A stretch of 64,000 nt of DNA from Cololabis saira (taxonomy: Eukaryota; Chordata; Actinopteri; Beloniformes; Belonidae), in NCBI RefSeq assembly GCF_033807715.1, contig NC_084596.1:39410958-39474957 (forward strand), in the 5' to 3' direction. The position numbers and the translations under genes are program-made. Each line of letters opens with the position of its first letter. Positions within the stretch are counted from its first letter, which is position 1. Below, one piece after another: positions 22,401-60,043 of this stretch. Under the pieces are notes generated by a model. It made no database searches, was not told where the DNA came from, and was given only the letters and a program-made list of their open reading frames with translations.

Positions 22401-24752
22401 TCTTGCTTGAATAAGAGACTCTGCTTAAATTCTTGTGAAAAAACGTGATAAACCATAACTGAATGTAAAGAAATCAGCCTGGAACAAAATAGAAGGTAGT
22501 GGATGCTATTTTAATTTCAAATAGCGTAAATGATATTTATTATTTAATTCAGCTTAATGACGAGTTGTTGTTTTGGAACAAAAAAAAAAGGACGCTTTAC
22601 GATCATTTCCACGGAAAAATTAACAGTTTAAGGCTGAGTTATGCTTCTGCGTCACACCAACGCAGAGCACACGCCGCAGCCGTGACGCCGTGCTGAACCC
22701 TTCAGACTTCTCCGTCACTCCATTTGGTCGCGGTGCAGTATCCCCCGCGACCGCTAGTTAGCGATCTTTTTCTGAATGGTTTATCCGACTTTTTCCGGTC
22801 ACAGTAAATCAAAGAGATAAGGACAACTATTGTGCAAAAAACCAAAACAAAAAAAATCACATATAAACGAAGAAAAGAGCCCTGAAAGTTCACTACTGCT
22901 TCAAACCGGAAACCGGAAATGCGTTGCTTTCAAACGAACCAATCACAGCCCTCTCGGTCTGCGTGTGGACGGCGTCTCGTCGACGCGTAGTTACAATTTT
23001 CGGGAGGTGCACGTCAGAGACGGCGCAGGTGACGGCGTGTCCTCTGCGTCGATCCAAACCACACGCCGTAGACACGGCGCCATATTGACGCAGAAGCATA
23101 ATTCAGCCTTTAGTTTGATTTTAAAAAGTGAGGTGATAACTTTGACCTTAACTGTAATTGTGACTTTAACTGTAAATTGCATTAAAAACAAACAAATAAA
23201 TAAACAAAAACAACAAAGGAATGTATTTCCTAAAACTGATGAAGAGCTGAATGTCAAAAACACTCCTTGGGTCCTGATGTTGGTTGGATCAGGTTATTGG
23301 TGGTAACTTACAGTATAATGTTTGTTGTCATTCTTGTTTGTTAATAGAAGATTTGAGTTTTATGATGAGCCAATAATAATAATAATAATTATATGAATAA
23401 TAATCTACGGGTCAGGCCCCCAGGTCGGGCCCCTGGCAACTTCACCTTACTGTTTTGGATCTTGGGAGAGTTATTGTATTTTCAATTTTTTGTCATTTCT
23501 TTCAGATGATTAATAATTTAATTGAATAGAATAGAATAAAATATAACTGAACTGAACTGATCCATCCTTTCTATACACTGTTATTCACATGTAGGGTCAC
23601 AGGCAGGTTCTCCCCGTGCTTGCGTGGGTTTCCTCCGGGTACTCCGGTTTCCTCCCACAGTCCAAAAACATGCATACTAGGTTAATTGGTGATTCTAAAT
23701 TGCCCGTAGGTGTGAGTGTGCTTGGTTGTTTGTCTCTATATGTGGCCCTGTGATGGACTGGTGACCTGTCCAGGGTGTAACCCCCGCCTCTCACCTGAAA
23801 TGAGCTGGGATAGGCTCCAGCAGACCCCCGTGACCCTGCAAAGGATAAAGCGGGTATAGATAATGGATGGATGAGTCACGGGGAACAGCTGCAGCCGGTC
23901 CCAGCTACACCTGGACAGGTCACCAGTGTGCAAATAGAGCTATGTAAAATGTTGGTGCCCTAGACAAGATATTTTCTGTCGCCTCAAAAACACTCACTCA
24001 CACATCTCACCACACACCCACTGCTAACACCTGACCAGACAGATATAGTAGAGATGGACAAATGACTTACTTCATTTGGAAATACACAACATTTTTTAAA
24101 TTAGCTTTTATAAGGAAAGGGTTTTCTGGAATATGTGTTAAATCAGTGGTTCCCAACCTTTCCCAACTCAGAGACCACTTTTATGTCTCAAAAATGTTGG
24201 CGGCCCACCTCCAAACTTTTTAATTCCCCCTGTTGCTAGCCAGCTATCCATCTTTATACTCCAGTTTCAGGTATCAGCATCAAACGTAAATAAGTCAAGT
24301 TCAATGCAGTCCCGCTGCAAAGTGGTCCGACCGATAACAACAAAAGTTCCTATTGCTCATTTGCTTGTCATATGTCTAATACTTGAAGGAAAACAAAACG
24401 AAATAATGAAAATAATATTTAAACATTTTTAATATCATTTTAAACATAACTGAGTTTTAACATTTAAAACATTATTCTGTTTATTTTTATATAATTATAT
24501 CCCCCCACAGAAATCATACTTTTTTGGAAATGATTTGGCGGCCCACTTGCAATACCTTCGCGGCCCACAGGTTGGGAATCACTGTGTTAAATAAATGGAT
24601 CGTCACCCTTTTGACCATTACCTGTTCACATACGGTTTGACCGTGTTGATGCCGACCACGAAGAACATGAGCACAGAGAAGGCCATCATGGTGAAGCCGA
24701 GCAGGACGGCCCGGTCCTCCCCGACGCTGGACACCAGCCTCTGGGTCCGCAT
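16104..24752 (-). CDS. kcnmb3: BK (KCa1.1) potassium channel beta-3-like auxiliary subunit, three coding exons
   Basis: KCNMB proteins are two-pass membrane subunits that set calcium sensitivity and gating of BK channels. Coding exons on the minus strand are 24752-24622, 18452-18281 and 16457-16104; together they give 218 residues plus stop, in phase. Exon 1 holds GEDRAVLLGFTMMAFSVLMF (TM1, about residues 15-38). Exon 2 codes an extracellular loop with paired cysteines and DEES. Exon 3 opens with CFYIPKCQMDR and holds TM2 (about 152-178), ending GGGALIVGLVKLTQ, then a basic tail LYRLLRRSSANSPP. The loop has two N-glycosylation sites (NHS, NST). The tail and the GALIVGLVKLTQ motif fit beta-3 better than beta-2 or beta-4. 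The start is the only in-frame ATG of exon 1; family members use alternative first exons, so a further N-terminal exon may exist. It lies tail to tail with pik3ca, as in human. Confidence 0.9.
16458..17409. other. kcnmb3 intron 2, first part; nothing recognised
   Basis: AT-rich intron without a bounded element. Confidence 0.4.
17410..17574. repeat. Dispersed repeat C, inverted copy
   Basis: Complement of the 15070-15240 repeat, ending acaaataaacttgccttgcc. Confidence 0.55.
17580..17997. mobile_element. hAT-A family element, truncated, inverted
   Basis: Matches the distal part of the element bounded at 32947-33657, in reverse, and keeps one intact end (cttttgacacctctg). The other end is missing; it abuts repeat C. 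Confidence 0.8.
18281..18452 (-). CDS. kcnmb3: kcnmb3 coding exon 2 (extracellular loop)
   Basis: Starts after a tctgcag acceptor with SWQEVSCVLLQTHILEEWVD, continues PCLRATVNLNHSS and LLHFDEES, and ends LLGTE at a gtaggg donor. Cysteine spacing matches KCNMB2/3 loops. Confidence 0.9.
18888..19505. mobile_element. hAT-type element nested in LINE 3' region
   Basis: Same family as 15422-15918. Flanks atctagac (18880-18887) and atatagac (19506-19513) agree at 7 of 8. The interior carries a degenerate minisatellite of tcgacatttcgactttttt-type units (about 19025-19325). Confidence 0.85.
19810..20560. mobile_element. hAT-type element splitting the LINE reverse transcriptase frame
   Basis: Exact 8-bp duplication gagacatt (19802-19809, 20561-20568). 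Ends taggtttgccacccgtccct and ggtggtgaccct-a. Removing it restores LINE continuity (MDNVS to HPLHETV). It includes a ggaaaattagaatat-rich segment near 19935-20300 that resembles the MITE at 8837-9201. Confidence 0.88.
21163..22629. other. kcnmb3 intron 1 sequence, unassigned
   Basis: Directly upstream of the LINE on the same strand. An antisense open frame at 21669-21436 could be a decayed retroelement, but I find no signature that settles it. Confidence 0.3.
22630..23110. mobile_element. Inverted-repeat element D, copy 1
   Basis: Ends aaggctgagttatgcttctg and agcataattcagcctt are inverted; subterminal tgcgtc/gacgca repeats are frequent. Copy 2 is at 52535-53017. The duplication is unclear. 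No coding capacity. Confidence 0.75.
23111..23555. other. kcnmb3 intron 1, nothing recognised
   Basis: AT-rich, with a short taa/ata run near 23375; no bounded element. Confidence 0.4.
23560..23880. repeat. Dispersed fish repeat (tcctcccacagtccaaaaac)
   Basis: Contains gatggactggtgacctgtcc, agctgggataggctccag and ataatggatggatga, which I recognise as a very common fish interspersed repeat. Worn copies are at 56490-56640 and perhaps 63935-64000. Class uncertain. Confidence 0.6.
24144..24584. mobile_element. hAT-type element (cagtggttcccaacc family)
   Basis: Exact 8-bp duplication tgttaaat (24136-24143, 24585-24592). Ends cagtggttcccaacc and ggttgggaatcactg; interior repeats of ggcggcccac. 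It ends 38 bp downstream of the kcnmb3 exon 1 donor boundary at 24622. Confidence 0.9.
24622..24752 (-). CDS. kcnmb3: kcnmb3 coding exon 1 (N-terminus and TM1)
   Basis: Read on the minus strand from ATG at 24752: MRTQRLVSSVGEDRAVLLGF, then the hydrophobic TM1 and VKPYVN. The last codon AG|C is split across a gtaatg donor. The open frame continues upstream without ATG until an in-frame TGA (about 24857), so splicing from an upstream exon is possible. Confidence 0.85.
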
Positions 24753-25115
24753 GGCCGGGCCCCCCCGCCCATCCCCTCTCCGACTCCGGTCGTGGTCCTG
24801 CCCCGCGGCGGTGCAGAAGGGCTCCCTGGGCCTCCGGGACAAACACAACCTCTCTCACAGGGGGGAAGGTGGACGGCAGGATCTATTTTTTATTTATTAC
24901 GGATCCCCATTAGTCCTCACTGTGGTGAAGACTATTCTTCCTGGGGTCCAACATTGCAAAACAATAAAATACAATCCTTATAATTAAAACATAGCTAAAT
25001 CTAAACAAAAATTACCTGAGATGTGATGGAATTCAACCCTTAAATTGTTGAAACCAGCCAGAACCAAACAACAACAAATATTCCATTTTACACACTACCA
25101 TTTTAAACCAACTAA

Positions 25116-25681
25116 GACCCCGTCCACACGTAGCCGGGTATTTTTAAAAACGAATATTTCCCCCCTCCGTTTATAAAAAAATTTGCATCCACACATAACC
25201 GAAGATCTGCGTTTTCGACCACATTCATAAGCATTCTAACCTGTAGATCATCTGGGGCTCCCGGGAAGCTGCACCTCCGCGGCTCCGCGGGCACCGTAGG
25301 GTGCGCGTCGCCGCGTACCCTACGGTTGTAGGCTCTGTGTCGGTGTAACGCAGTAAGCGGTTGTCAAGACCAGAGACCATTTATTTAATAGCTTGGAGAC
25401 TATGCTGGATCATCTGTGGTTCTGTAGTAAACAAAAGTCGCATGTCAGAGCAGATTTGTTGTTGTTTTGGCGCATAATGTGACGTTCGAAAACGCAAAAC
25501 TCCGGTTGTGTGTGTCTACACGCATCTACATAAACGGAGTTTTCAAAAATCTTCACTTTGCCCGGAGTTTTTTTAAAGCTTCGTTTATTTGCGTTTTCGT
25601 GTGGATGACAGGTCAAAACGTAGGAAAATATCTCCGGTTTAGCAGATATCCGCAGATATCCGGCTACGTGTGGACGGGGTC
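25116..25681. mobile_element. TAA-duplicating (PIF/Harbinger-type) MITE nested in LINE 2
   Basis: Ends gaccccgtccacacgtagcc and ggctacgtgtggacggggtc are a 20-bp perfect inverted pair, flanked by TAA (25113-25115, 25682-25684). No transposase. The superfamily is inferred from the 3-bp TWA duplication. Confidence 0.85.
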
Positions 25682-25722
25682 TAACTAAATCTGACTTAAT
25701 TGCTAAGTACTGCTTTTCTTAA

Positions 25723-26224
25723 AGGGGACCTATTATGGCATCTAAAACCTATTTTAAACAGGCCTTGAATGTCTTAAAAACAAGCTTTTGATTGTTTTTG
25801 CTAAATAAATTAGAAATTCAGCCTATGAGCCATGTCTTTATCTTCCCATTCTCTAACCTCATTATCTATGCAGGATTCTGAGTGGGCGGGGCTATGATAA
25901 TGAGGCTCTGTGCTGATTGGCTGCCTGAATGACGTGATACACCGCTACGGAAAAATGGAGGAAGCTCCAGCCGGTGGAGTTAGTTGTGGGCGTGGTTTCA
26001 CGCATCAGAGGCCAACCTATGTAAATCGCATTTTCATTACGTAACGAAAGGGAGCAGAATCTAAACGGCTCGTAGATCCACATCACACTGGATGGCTCAT
26101 CCGGGCGGCTGTACAGACACTGCAGAATGTGGTTGCTTTCCTCCTTCTCTGATTTGGCAGGCTCAGGGGAGACCACTTTATATATGTTAAAGCAAGAAAA
26201 CATGTTTTTCATTATAGGTCCCCT
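25723..26224. mobile_element. TTAA-duplicating (piggyBac-type) MITE nested in LINE 2
   Basis: Ends aggggacctattatg and cattataggtcccct flanked by TTAA (25719-25722, 26225-26228). No transposase. Confidence 0.85.
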
Positions 26225-26780
26225 TTAATTTACTTTTGAACCTAGCTTTATTGTTGATCATGGTTAAATGTGGTGGAAGCGTATTCCAATATGTTACTGC
26301 TCTATACATTGTAGCCTCTTTAGTGCGTTGGTTCTTGGTAGAGGAGAGTAAAGTGAACACCAGAAGCAGATCTGGTTGCAGAGCCATGTTGAGTATTGAT
26401 GGGTTTTAGATGTGGTAACAAATTGATAGGTTTACCAATATTCCAGATGTTGAAACAAAATGTTACCAGGCTCCACGCCAGCCTTTGGTCAACTTTTATC
26501 CAGGACAATCCACTCAACACTCCTCCTAGCAGAGCAGCGGAGAGCGAGGCGCCGCCCTGTTCTGTGGGAGCTGGAGTTTGTCTAAATCCTGCCTTGTAGC
26601 ACTGGACCATATTGTTGGACAGTAATCAAGACTGGATAGAACTAAAGATTGTAATGCCAATTTTACTATTGAGGCAGTATTCATCACTTTTGGTTGACAC
26701 AAATCCTTGCAGGTGTTCATACAGACATATATATTATATATCCCCTGCACTTGTCTAGAGTGTATCTCATCTGAACCCAT

Positions 26781-27700
26781 TAGCCCATTCAGCAGTGTTT
26801 TTACATCATAATGAAGTCCCAGCAGTTTTTCTAAGGCTTGCTGACGACCCGGTCAGTCATCGGCTCTTACCGTGTCGGCCGGCCGCGGGAGCCCTGCAGG
26901 TTGATGTTAATGGGAATGCTGAACGACCTCCGGGGAGAAGTTGCATTTAAGAACATGCCCTGGTCTGTCAAGTACGTCTGTCCACCCAACAATCTCCTCT
27001 CTGTCTGAAAGCCAACTCGTCTCAGGCCAACAGGTGATCAGCACACATCTCTTAAAAGCCCCGGTGCAGCGGCCGGCTGAATGCACTACACTTGCACTTT
27101 ATTCACCGGGGAGCTTCCTGTTGTTTACCCAAGCTCAAAGGTGAGTGCAACAACATCTTCCACCCTCGTGTGTTTCTATAGGAACTAGCACATTAAGGCG
27201 GGCGGAGAGCTGCTGGCCTCTCAGTGGGGCTGTGACACTCAGCCGCAGCTGTTTGTGCTGGAAAAGCTCAGCTCAACTTCCCTGCAGACAGTCATGCTAC
27301 ACAAATGGAAGCAGTGCTGAAAAATGCATTTAGATAGAGCACAATAAAGCAAAACATGCGGATGTGTAACAAACAAACGTATTTCATTCCTTTTTCAGTA
27401 GGAGGTAGAAGGTACGTACCTATAAATATGAGTGCTGTGACTCTTCATCCCTATTTTTTAACCTGCCGAGCTTGCAGTTTCCCAGAGTTTCTGAACACCG
27501 TGTGACACGAGGGCAGGAAGTTGAACACATTCATACAGTATGTGTTATTCAGACAGTCTTCTATTATTCATGTTTTAAAAACATGAAAACAGACGTAGGT
27601 TTTAACCTGGAAGTGGTCCATTTAGTTCTACAAGCCCAAGGCTAGGAAAACCATGGCAGCTTGAACACGGAGCAACCTCACATCAAAACAGAAACGTCAC
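26781..27700. other. Intergenic, nothing recognised
   Basis: Sequence between LINE 2 and the Tc1 remnant, upstream of kcnmb3 and of the mfsd8-like gene. No gene signature found. Confidence 0.4.
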
Positions 27701-28740
27701 ACCTTTGTTTACAAACTACTGCAGATGGATCTGTGCACCCATCCACACACATAGCCACTGCTTAGAACTGACGCCAAAAAGTTCAATCATGGTCTCATCA
27801 GAACAGAAAATCTAATTTCTCATAGTCTGGCAGTCACTTGTGTGTTTTTTAACAAACTCTATGCAGGCTTTCATATGTGTTGCACTGAGGAAAGGCTTCC
27901 GTCGGGCCTCTCTGCCTTAAAGCCCCGACTGGTGGAGGTCTGCAGTGATAGACTTTTACCCCTTTTCCACCAAACTAGTTCCAGAGCTGGGACTGGACCA
28001 GTGCTGATGCTGGTTCACAACTTGTTCAACTTGCAAACCAGCTGAGAACTGGTTTGCTTTTTCATAGCTTGGGTACTAAGGGGAGCCACGTCATTACGTC
28101 GCTGCAAACATCAGTTACGTCGCTGCGTTTGTGCGAAAATTGAAGCAACAACAACGTATTTGCTCTAATACAGACTTGGTCCACATAGCTCCTCCGTGGA
28201 TCATATCGCTAAAAGACAGGTTGTCTCCTTCTCAGACCACTGCTGCTTTTTTGCATCCAGATTAATTTGTTGCTTATTTGAAAATGTCGCTGTCTCGCAG
28301 TCTTGCTATTGCTGTTGGTCTTAATAACTAAGTTCTTTCCTCTAGCCCGGCAAAGAGTTGGTGCTACCTTGGAACTGTTTTTTCTGGCCAGGAGTGAGTT
28401 CTTTGTCAGTGGGAACAGAAAACCCGGTTCCAAACTCAGCACTGGCCCAGAAGCAGAACCAGAACCGGTTTGATGGAAAAGGGATATCTGTGGAACTTTC
28501 TCCCGTCTCCCTACTGCATCTCTGGAGCTCAGCCACAGTGATCTTTGGGTTCTTCTTTACCTCTCTCACCAAGGCTCTTCTCCCACGATTGCTCAGTTTG
28601 TCTAGACGGTCGGGTCTAGGAAGAGTTCTGGTCGTCCCAGACTTCTTCCATTTAAGGATTATGGAGGCCACTGTGCTCTTAGGAACGTTGGGTGCTGCAG
28701 AAATTCTTCTGTAACCTTGGCCCACTGTATATGTATTAGA
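27700..28740 (-). pseudogene. Tc1/mariner transposase remnant, split by a nested element
   Basis: Minus strand 28725-28490 codes the paired-type DNA-binding start (YRRISAAPNVPKSTVASIIL, GRRALVREVKKNPKITVAEL). The frame breaks at the nested element 27959-28483. On the far side, 27950-27730 resumes as a decayed catalytic region (LHQSGL, ARRKPFLS, and a D-E-T followed by ELFG). Stops and missing parts make it non-functional. Limits are approximate. Confidence 0.82.
27959..28483. mobile_element. Inverted-repeat element nested in Tc1 transposase
   Basis: Ends ccccttttccaccaaact and ggtttgatggaaaaggg are inverted; inner cagttctgg/ccagaac repeats. The target duplication is not clear. No coding capacity. 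Confidence 0.7.
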
Positions 28741-29095
28741 TTCATATAAGATTCAGGTGAGGTAAAGAAAAGAATAAACGGGGTGTTGACCTCTGAAGCA
28801 TCGTTCTGTCCTGGGAGCATGAAACTGGACCCAACAAAGCTCAGACTGAGCACAGGTGGAGAAAAACCTACGGGAGAAAGTGGCATTACATACCACCAGT
28901 GCCCCATGGGTAGTGGATCTAAGAGGAGACAGCCGTAACCAAAACAGGAACCAGCAACCATCACACCAACTGACATCCAAGAAGGGCTCACGAGTGTGAG
29001 GAGTTGACGACACGAGGCCGAGACATGGCAGGACAGTTGAGAGAACAGTGGCCAAACACCGTAAGATAAGGCGAACCAGTCTGTCCGCTGCCAGT
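28741..29095. other. Intergenic, nothing certain
   Basis: Antisense open frames here lack a family signature and show no start or splice context. Confidence 0.35.
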
Positions 29096-29640
29096 ATCTA
29101 CTATAAGAAAACTTCTGACTTAAAGCTGCACACATGGATACTGGAGCTGTACGACACCAGCAGGACACCGGGAACCATCATCATGACCTCAGTTGGGCCA
29201 AGGAAGTCAACTCGAGACTCCTACTTGCACAAGTTACCATGAAGTGTACCAAGGATGTCCCCAGATCTGAACCCTTTCAGCCGGATCATCACTGGCTATG
29301 GATTCTGAAGGTTCTGAAGTGCAGCAACGATCAGTCACCTCCTCTACATGAATGACATCAAGCTGTATCTCAAGAGTGAGCTACACATTGACTCGCTGAT
29401 CCACCCTGCTAGGATTTAGTGTTGGAATGTCATTCGGGCTGGATAAATGCCCTGAAATGGTATCAAAGAGGAACAAAATGATCCAGACTAAGCCGGTCCA
29501 ACTACCACAGGGCAACATGCCGGATGTTGAGCGGCTCCAAACAGCTTTAGATCCTGCTATCCTGGGGAGGCTGACATGGAGGACAAAGCCCAGGCCTTCA
29601 GCGCTTCTGCGTCAGTAATCAGGTTGATGTACTCAGGTTT
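29096..29640 (+). mobile_element. Non-LTR retrotransposon reverse transcriptase fragment
   Basis: Broken plus-strand frames read HTWILELYDTSRT, AQVTMKC, SRIITGYGF, HLLYMNDIKLYLKSELHIDS and MSFGLDKCPEMVSKRNKMIQ. Order and motifs match a reverse transcriptase palm (the Y-x-D-D box is altered to YMND). Several stops and frameshifts. Confidence 0.72.
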
Positions 29641-29854
29641 ACCCCCTGGGTTGGGATCATTTTGCCCATCTCTGATACCACCTATTTACACGTGAATGAC
29701 AGTGCACTCACATCACTACTCTACATCCTCTACATCTCTAGGTAGTGTAAACTCTACTCTGTTAGAGTCAGTAGTGATAGTTGCTGCTATAGAACTATAG
29801 ACTATAATAGCTAGTCTCAAATATAGCTTGGTGGTAGATATGCTGCTATAGGCC

Positions 29855-30410
29855 TATGCTGCAGGGGGGCACCAACATGATCCACTGGGCGGTGTCTCTC
29901 ACCCTTCTTCTCCTCTCCTCTTCCCTTCCTCTCTTCTCCATTTCCATTTTTATCTATTATAAATATCTCATAGCTATCATTTTTGTCCATCACTCCTGTA
30001 GTTTCTTGTGCTGGCCCCCTTTTTTCTCTTTTGTGCATGTTTGCAGGCCGGAGCTTTGGAAGCTGCGTGCTGGCCTGCGGTCCCCCACCCCCGGTCATCC
30101 CGCTGCTGCTTCCACCTGCCTGCTGTGTGCTGCTGACGTCCCCGACTCCCCCAGTCTGGCCTTCGGCAGGAGGGTCCCCCCTTATGATCCAGGTCCTGCT
30201 CAAGGTTTCTTCCCTCCTAAAGGGGAGTTTTTCTTGCCACTGTTTGGCTTAAGGTTTTTCTCCCACTAGGGGAGTTTTTACCTGCCATTGTTTATGTAAT
30301 AACTGCTCGGGGGTTTATGTTTATATTCATGTTCTGGGTCTCTGGAAACCGTCTAGAGACAACATCTGTTGTATTAGACGCTATATAAATTGAATTGAAC
30401 TGAATTGAAT
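29855..30410 (-). repeat. Dispersed repeat B, near-full inverted copy
   Basis: Complement of 53448-54070; ends in gaattgaattgaat-type pentamers at 30395-30410. Its open frames (for example 29856-30269) recur in other copies and are not genes. Confidence 0.65.
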
Positions 30411-31690
30411 CCTAGTGAGGCGGGTCAGGGAATGCTCTTGGTGTACAGCTGGAGGTTATCCATGTCAAGGATGAATTTAGACTTGTAGTTCTCGAGACCG
30501 GTCTTGGTCTCAAGACCACTTGTTTGTGGTCCTGGTCTTGTCTCGGTTATCTCTGGTCTCTGGGTCTCATCATTTCTCAGACTCGGATCATTGAGATGCC
30601 TTTGCACACCAAGGTGACAGAATCTAGTGATCACCAGTTCTTTCTCTTGTTAATGTACAGCTTTGTAAACTATTTGTATTTTGCATTTGATTTAATGTTT
30701 TGGTGCATCTGCATGTGTGTCTGTATTTAGTTACAGTATTGTGTTTATAATGGCCTTGTTGAATAAATATATGGCATCATTGGCCTTTGAATAATATTTG
30801 CATATCATTGTGATTGATTGCGCAACATGTCTATTTCAGTGATGCTGATATACGTTGTAATCTGATTACTATAATGGTAAATAATGCAAGTTCAAGTCAA
30901 TAATTGTATCTTTAATATTTAAAATTCAGGTTTCATCTCCAAATTAAGTCCAGTTTAAATCAGTAACATTTACTATTCATGACCTTTCTGAGGTGGAGGG
31001 TGTTGGAGCTGGTTATTCTGCTAGAGGACTTTGGGACTAGTTAGTAGTCGTGTCAATCCTTAAAAGCACTGGAGTCAATCCTCCAATAGTGTAGAAATAG
31101 CAGTAGAGCAGTCGCCACACAGATCTGATCTCAGCTGATGGATGGAAACATTTATAGTGAGTTCAACATCATCATCCACTTCTCTGTGTTTTTGTGCTGC
31201 AGTTGAATACAAGCTCATATGGAAACTAGCTGAACCAGGATGGAGCTGATGTTCTACAAAATAACTAGGTTTATTTTTGGTCTGGATCTTGAGCTGAACT
31301 AGTCTTGGTCTCGGTTTAGGCGGTCTTGACTACAAGTCTAGGGATGATTGCTCCCCTTCAGAACCGGTACCAGAGGCACTCATTGAGATGATCTGAGAGG
31401 AGTCGGTCTATGAAGACCAGCAGAGGGTGCAGAGCATCTCCTTGGTGTATGAAGGTGTATCATCTTCTGTTGATGTTGCAGAGCTCCGAGGATTTCAGTG
31501 TCCACGAGTGCGGCTCTGAGTCATGAGCCTACTTGTAGTCGACCCAGGGAGTCTGAACTTAAAGCCTTGAGCTGTTTGATCACTACCTCTGGTGTTAATC
31601 AGCCCTTCTCTGGGCTGCACTCACGTATGTGCCTACTTATCGTGGTCAGCATGACGCCTGACAGGAGCTTCGGCATTGTGCAAAGATGAG
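30411..31690 (-). mobile_element. LINE reverse transcriptase fragment, minus strand, split by hAT element
   Basis: Minus-strand pieces from 31690 read in several frames MPKLLSGVMLTTISRHI, HQGDALHPLLVFIDRLLSDH, then DMDNLQLYTKSIP at 30476-30430. It resembles the family at 29096-29640 in opposite orientation and is heavily decayed. The element 30477-31341 divides it. Confidence 0.65.
30477..31341. mobile_element. hAT-type element with ctcgagaccggtcttggtct ends
   Basis: Ends tagacttgtagt and actacaagtcta are inverted. Flanks ggatgaat (30469-30476) and ggatgatt (31342-31349) match 7 of 8, and excision would rejoin the LINE sequence. Confidence 0.78.
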
Positions 31691-32243
31691 GCACAATGTG
31701 GAACGGAGTTATTCACCTCTATAATATACCAGAGGATATAGGCGTTTTCACATTTCCTTATGGGGTTGTGGTTGAATCAGGGCGCGTTTGATGAAACTGA
31801 AGAAAACAAGATTAAAAATGTATAAAGCAAAGGGTACTTTACCTCACCTGGCAACCTGACACCTCTCCTTGCCTGGGAGGCTCGCTGCTCCGCTCTGCAC
31901 TTTGGACGAGGCTCAAACAGCATCTCATCTCCTATATAAAGGCTATATTAGATGAGAGTCCTGGAATAATTTCACACTGATGTTTGTTTTCACTGCTGAT
32001 TTGCTGTATTGGCTACTGAGTTTTTTTTTTTTTCTTCTTTAAGAGGAGAAGCATCATTTTTATGGTCTAAGTTTAGGAAGTTAAGCTATGAGCGTGTACA
32101 ATGGTCTGACTTATTCCTCTAATTATCTGGACCAGCTGCTGTAAGTGGATGCGTAGTGTCTCTGGTTATCTAATTGTTCCTCCGAACAAGCGCTTAGGAC
32201 AACATGCGCAGACAGAGATCAGTGTATAAAAGGCAGCGAATAA
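31691..32243. other. 5' flank of the mfsd8-like gene
   Basis: No transposon recognised, so it probably holds the promoter and any 5'UTR. A TATAAAAG lies at 32225-32232 but is too near the ATG to be a simple core promoter for it. Confidence 0.4.
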
Positions 32244-59941
<27,698 letters not shown>

Positions 59942-60037
59942 AGCTGCAGAGCTGCAGGCGGACCGAGCAGCCCCCTCCCCCCCAGAGAGAACCGGCCCAC
60001 ATCCACATCCACGGCAGAGAAACCCATCTGAGAGTGT

Positions 60038-60043
60038 AATAAA
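60038..60043 (+). other. Probable polyadenylation signal of the mfsd8-like gene
   Basis: AATAAA 97 nt after the stop codon; a short 3'UTR is implied. Confidence 0.6.

Larger units (their letters stand above)
24885..26780 (-). mobile_element. LINE remnant 2, reverse transcriptase C-terminus, with two nested elements
   Basis: Minus-strand fragments read VKLALQSLVLSSLDYCPTIW, LDKLQLPQNRAA, then in a shifted frame LSWIKVDQRLAWSLVTFCFN and YRAVTYWNTLPPHLTMINNK, which is the end of a LINE reverse transcriptase. The remainder towards 24885 is its 3' region. Frameshifts make it dead. Elements at 25116-25681 and 25723-26224 interrupt it. Confidence 0.78.

Noticed and set aside
28659..29168. 169-codon minus-strand frame
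   Set aside because: No domain, signal or homologue recognised; it overlaps transposon remnants on both sides.
32225..32232. TATAAAAG just upstream of the mfsd8-like ATG
   Set aside because: Only 12 bp before the ATG; a TATA box normally places initiation about 30 bp downstream, which would fall after both candidate start codons. Probably chance, unless an alternative start is used.
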